Notes under the pieces: generated by a model
What the model was told of the DNA's origin: nothing
Seen by the model: only the letters and a program-made list of their open reading frames with translations
Database searches by the model: none
Assembly: GCA_024234575.1 (NCBI GenBank)
Contig: JACKOB010000006.1
Span: 1-64,000, forward strand
Source of the DNA: Hahellaceae bacterium
Lineage (GTDB): Bacteria > Pseudomonadota > Gammaproteobacteria > Pseudomonadales > Oleiphilaceae
Direction of reading: 5' to 3'
DNA: 64,000 nucleotides
Position numbers and translations under genes: made by a program
In this document: positions 62,441 to 64,000 of the stretch, one piece after another
Position numbering within the stretch: position 1 is the stretch's first letter
Layout of the letters: each line of letters starts with the position of its first letter

Positions 62441-62651
62441 TAAAAGTCCCGGAAGTAGAAATGTTAACAGTGTTATACAGCAGGTTAATTATTCTACGGG
62501 GATAGGTGAAGGAGATCAATGTATTCAGCGTACAGGTGTATGCAAAATGTGCAGGTGTGAAAAGAGCAGCTTTCTTTGTCGTTTGGCATCTGCATGATAG
62601 GGTGTTGTGCTATGGGAAATGTATGCAAAGGTGCTTTTTTGGCTAATCTAG

Positions 62652-63476
62652 CTAGCCATTGCTGTGTTTTTTCATTCTGTTGCTGCGCTGGGTGCTTTTC
62701 TGGTAAACGTGCTCTTTCTTATAGATTAAATACTCTTTGATATAGGTACCAAAAAAGCGATCGATGTAGTGCAGGGCGCCAGCGTAGTTACCTTTAAATT
62801 TGGCATGATGAAAGTCGTGATAAACCGGGCCGTCATAAAGCGGCAGAAAACGAAGCGGGTTCCAAGGAAAGTCATAGCCAGCATGGCCATCCGCGGCTTC
62901 AATATTACGAATAATTATCCAGGTATAAAGCACATAGATGTGGCAGCCTAACAGTATCGGGCCTGCCATTGCTAATGAGCCAATTAGCACAAACTCCAGC
63001 CAATGAAAGTAGTTGCCGTCTAATGCGCAGGTATTTTTGATTCGGTGATGAACGGCGTGTACATTTTTTAGCATCCATTTGTTTTCGTGAAGCCAGCGAT
63101 GCATCCAGTAAAAGAGAAAATCATCTAACAGTAAGAAAAAAACAATCTGGCTGACCCATATATACCACGCAGGTGCTTCCCCGGTATGGATGCCGCTTAG
63201 ACGCAGCAGTGGCCATGTCAAAACTAAAAAGACCAACATCATGCACGAGTTAATCGTTATGCGAGCCATATTGGGCAGAAAGTATTTATTAACCTGAAAA
63301 GGCTTTTGCTGAATTTTGAATGGCTTTGCCCATTCGGGGTCAACCCACGCCAGTATTGTCCATGGTGTTGCAACCAGCAGGAAAGAGCCAACACTCAATA
63401 GCAGGGTAGCAATCGGTAGTTGTATAAACATTGGATCCTGATACAGTTTTATTAACTCTTGATAAAGTTCGCTCAT
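62652..63476 (-). CDS. Sterol desaturase/fatty acid hydroxylase-family protein
   Basis: The 274-residue protein has several membrane helices and the His clusters of the fatty acid hydroxylase family: His126-Arg-Trp-Leu-His130, His140-Ala-Val-His143-His144, and His-Asp-Phe-His-His near residue 228. Members oxidise lipids, carotenoids or hopanoid-like compounds with a di-iron centre; the substrate here is unknown. It leads the minus-strand lipid cluster and is divergent from an AraC-type regulator, which probably controls it. Confidence 0.9.
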   Translation of the reverse strand: MSELYQELIKLYQDPMFIQLPIATLLLSVGSFLLVATPWTILAWVDPEWAKPFKIQQKPFQVNKYFLPNMARITINSCMMLVFLVLTWPLLRLSGIHTGEAPAWYIWVSQIVFFLLLDDFLFYWMHRWLHENKWMLKNVHAVHHRIKNTCALDGNYFHWLEFVLIGSLAMAGPILLGCHIYVLYTWIIIRNIEAADGHAGYDFPWNPLRFLPLYDGPVYHDFHHAKFKGNYAGALHYIDRFFGTYIKEYLIYKKEHVYQKSTQRSNRMKKHSNG

Positions 63477-63565
63477 AACATCCCCGATGGTTTCCTTTAA
63501 TCTTCTCTCGTCTGGTAATAGATGTTGTGATCAGCATAAACCAACCCGAGAAAAAGGCTTGTGAA

Positions 63566-64000
63566 ATGATGACAAATGCTTGTTCTTCTGCGACAGCCTC
63601 ACCTTATCGTGGAGAAGTCGCTCTGGGTTATTGGCAGACACTTTGTCGCGCGCTGGCTTCACTTGGTGTAGAGATGCCAGAACAGGAAAGGGTGAATGTC
63701 AGCCGGTGTGCTGTTCGGGTAGAGGATTATCTTGCCGCATTAGAAGTAGGTGTCTTGCGCACCAATGATTTCGGGTTGCGAGTGGGGGCATCCGTGTCAC
63801 TCAAAACATTTCCTGTATTGGGCATGACTTTGCTTAGCAGTGGACAGCTTCAGCAGGCGTTGAATCAGATCCTGCGCTACGAGCGTTTAAATCACGACCT
63901 GGGTACTTCGGGGTTACTTAAAGGGCCACAAGAAAGTCATTTTACCTGGATGCCGAACCCATTGTATCTCGCCGACCCTGCCAGCGAGCTTAGCTTTCAT
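63566..64000 (+). CDS. AraC-type regulator with arabinose-binding-like domain, 3' partial
   Basis: The frame is open from ATG 63566 (AAGG upstream; a second in-frame ATG lies directly after) to the end of the window, giving 145 residues and no stop. The visible part resembles the N-terminal effector domain (Arabinose_bd) of the OruR/ArgR-type AraC proteins, with Gly-Leu-Arg-Val-Gly near residue 80 and Leu-Leu-Ser-Ser-Gly after it; the C-terminal DNA-binding domain would lie beyond the window. It is divergent from the sterol-desaturase-family gene across 89 bases. Such regulators often flank lipid-modifying genes. Confidence 0.75.
   Translation, partial: MMTNACSSATASPYRGEVALGYWQTLCRALASLGVEMPEQERVNVSRCAVRVEDYLAALEVGVLRTNDFGLRVGASVSLKTFPVLGMTLLSSGQLQQALNQILRYERLNHDLGTSGLLKGPQESHFTWMPNPLYLADPASELSFH

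Overview
The window reads as ordinary chromosome of a free-living, aerobic, probably marine gammaproteobacterium. Pointers are the Pseudomonas-type order of the aa3 cytochrome oxidase operon, a TamA/TamB pair, a foldase-dependent true lipase with its Lif chaperone, two RND efflux pumps, YgiQ, and the decayed end of an alginate lyase. Species cannot be fixed from sequence alone. There is no rRNA, recognisable tRNA, transposase or CRISPR array.

Left part (1-18724): the 3' end of a gene for a CheW-domain protein with an N-terminal pentapeptide repeat; a stand-alone haem-copper-oxidase-like subunit I; a DHH phosphoesterase; an RND efflux pair closed by a strong terminator; YgiQ; a DUF4136 lipoprotein; PhzF and cupin genes; then a divergent pair made of an iron-dependent alcohol dehydrogenase and a 683-residue protein whose C-terminal half matches cyanobacterial acyl-ACP reductase. 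A periplasmic binding protein and AzlC/AzlD follow.

Middle (18870-41491): tamA-tamB (outer-membrane translocation and assembly), lipA-lif, an alpha/beta hydrolase, then the complete cytochrome c oxidase locus: coxB, coxA, a 54-residue small protein, ctaG, coxC, a convergent DUF2909 gene, surf1, a Sco-like protein, ctaA and ctaB. This supplies the catalytic subunits, copper delivery and haem A synthesis. An SLC13-type transporter, and azoR with its divergent LysR regulator (two ATC-N9-GAT boxes), close the section.

Right part (41527-64000) is more accessory: an HI0933-type flavoprotein, a ferritin-like/hydrolase pair, an AraC regulator, a second RND pair, and two cyclic-di-GMP genes. One of these is split by an insertion of about 544 bp that carries its own small membrane-protein gene. 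Next come an HD-domain gene, a TetR-controlled operon (oxidoreductase, DUF2269, DoxX-like, phosphatase-like) with twin palindromic operators, a Phd/VapC toxin-antitoxin pair, a frameshifted alginate-lyase remnant, and a lipid-modification cluster (ferredoxin reductase, fatty acid desaturase, acyltransferase, sterol-desaturase family) divergent from a truncated AraC-type regulator.

The items most worth following are the acyl-ACP-reductase-like protein with its extra N-terminal region, the gene-bearing insertion in the GGDEF-EAL gene, the twin operators of the TetR operon, and the unusual oxidase-like subunit at 1322-2665.
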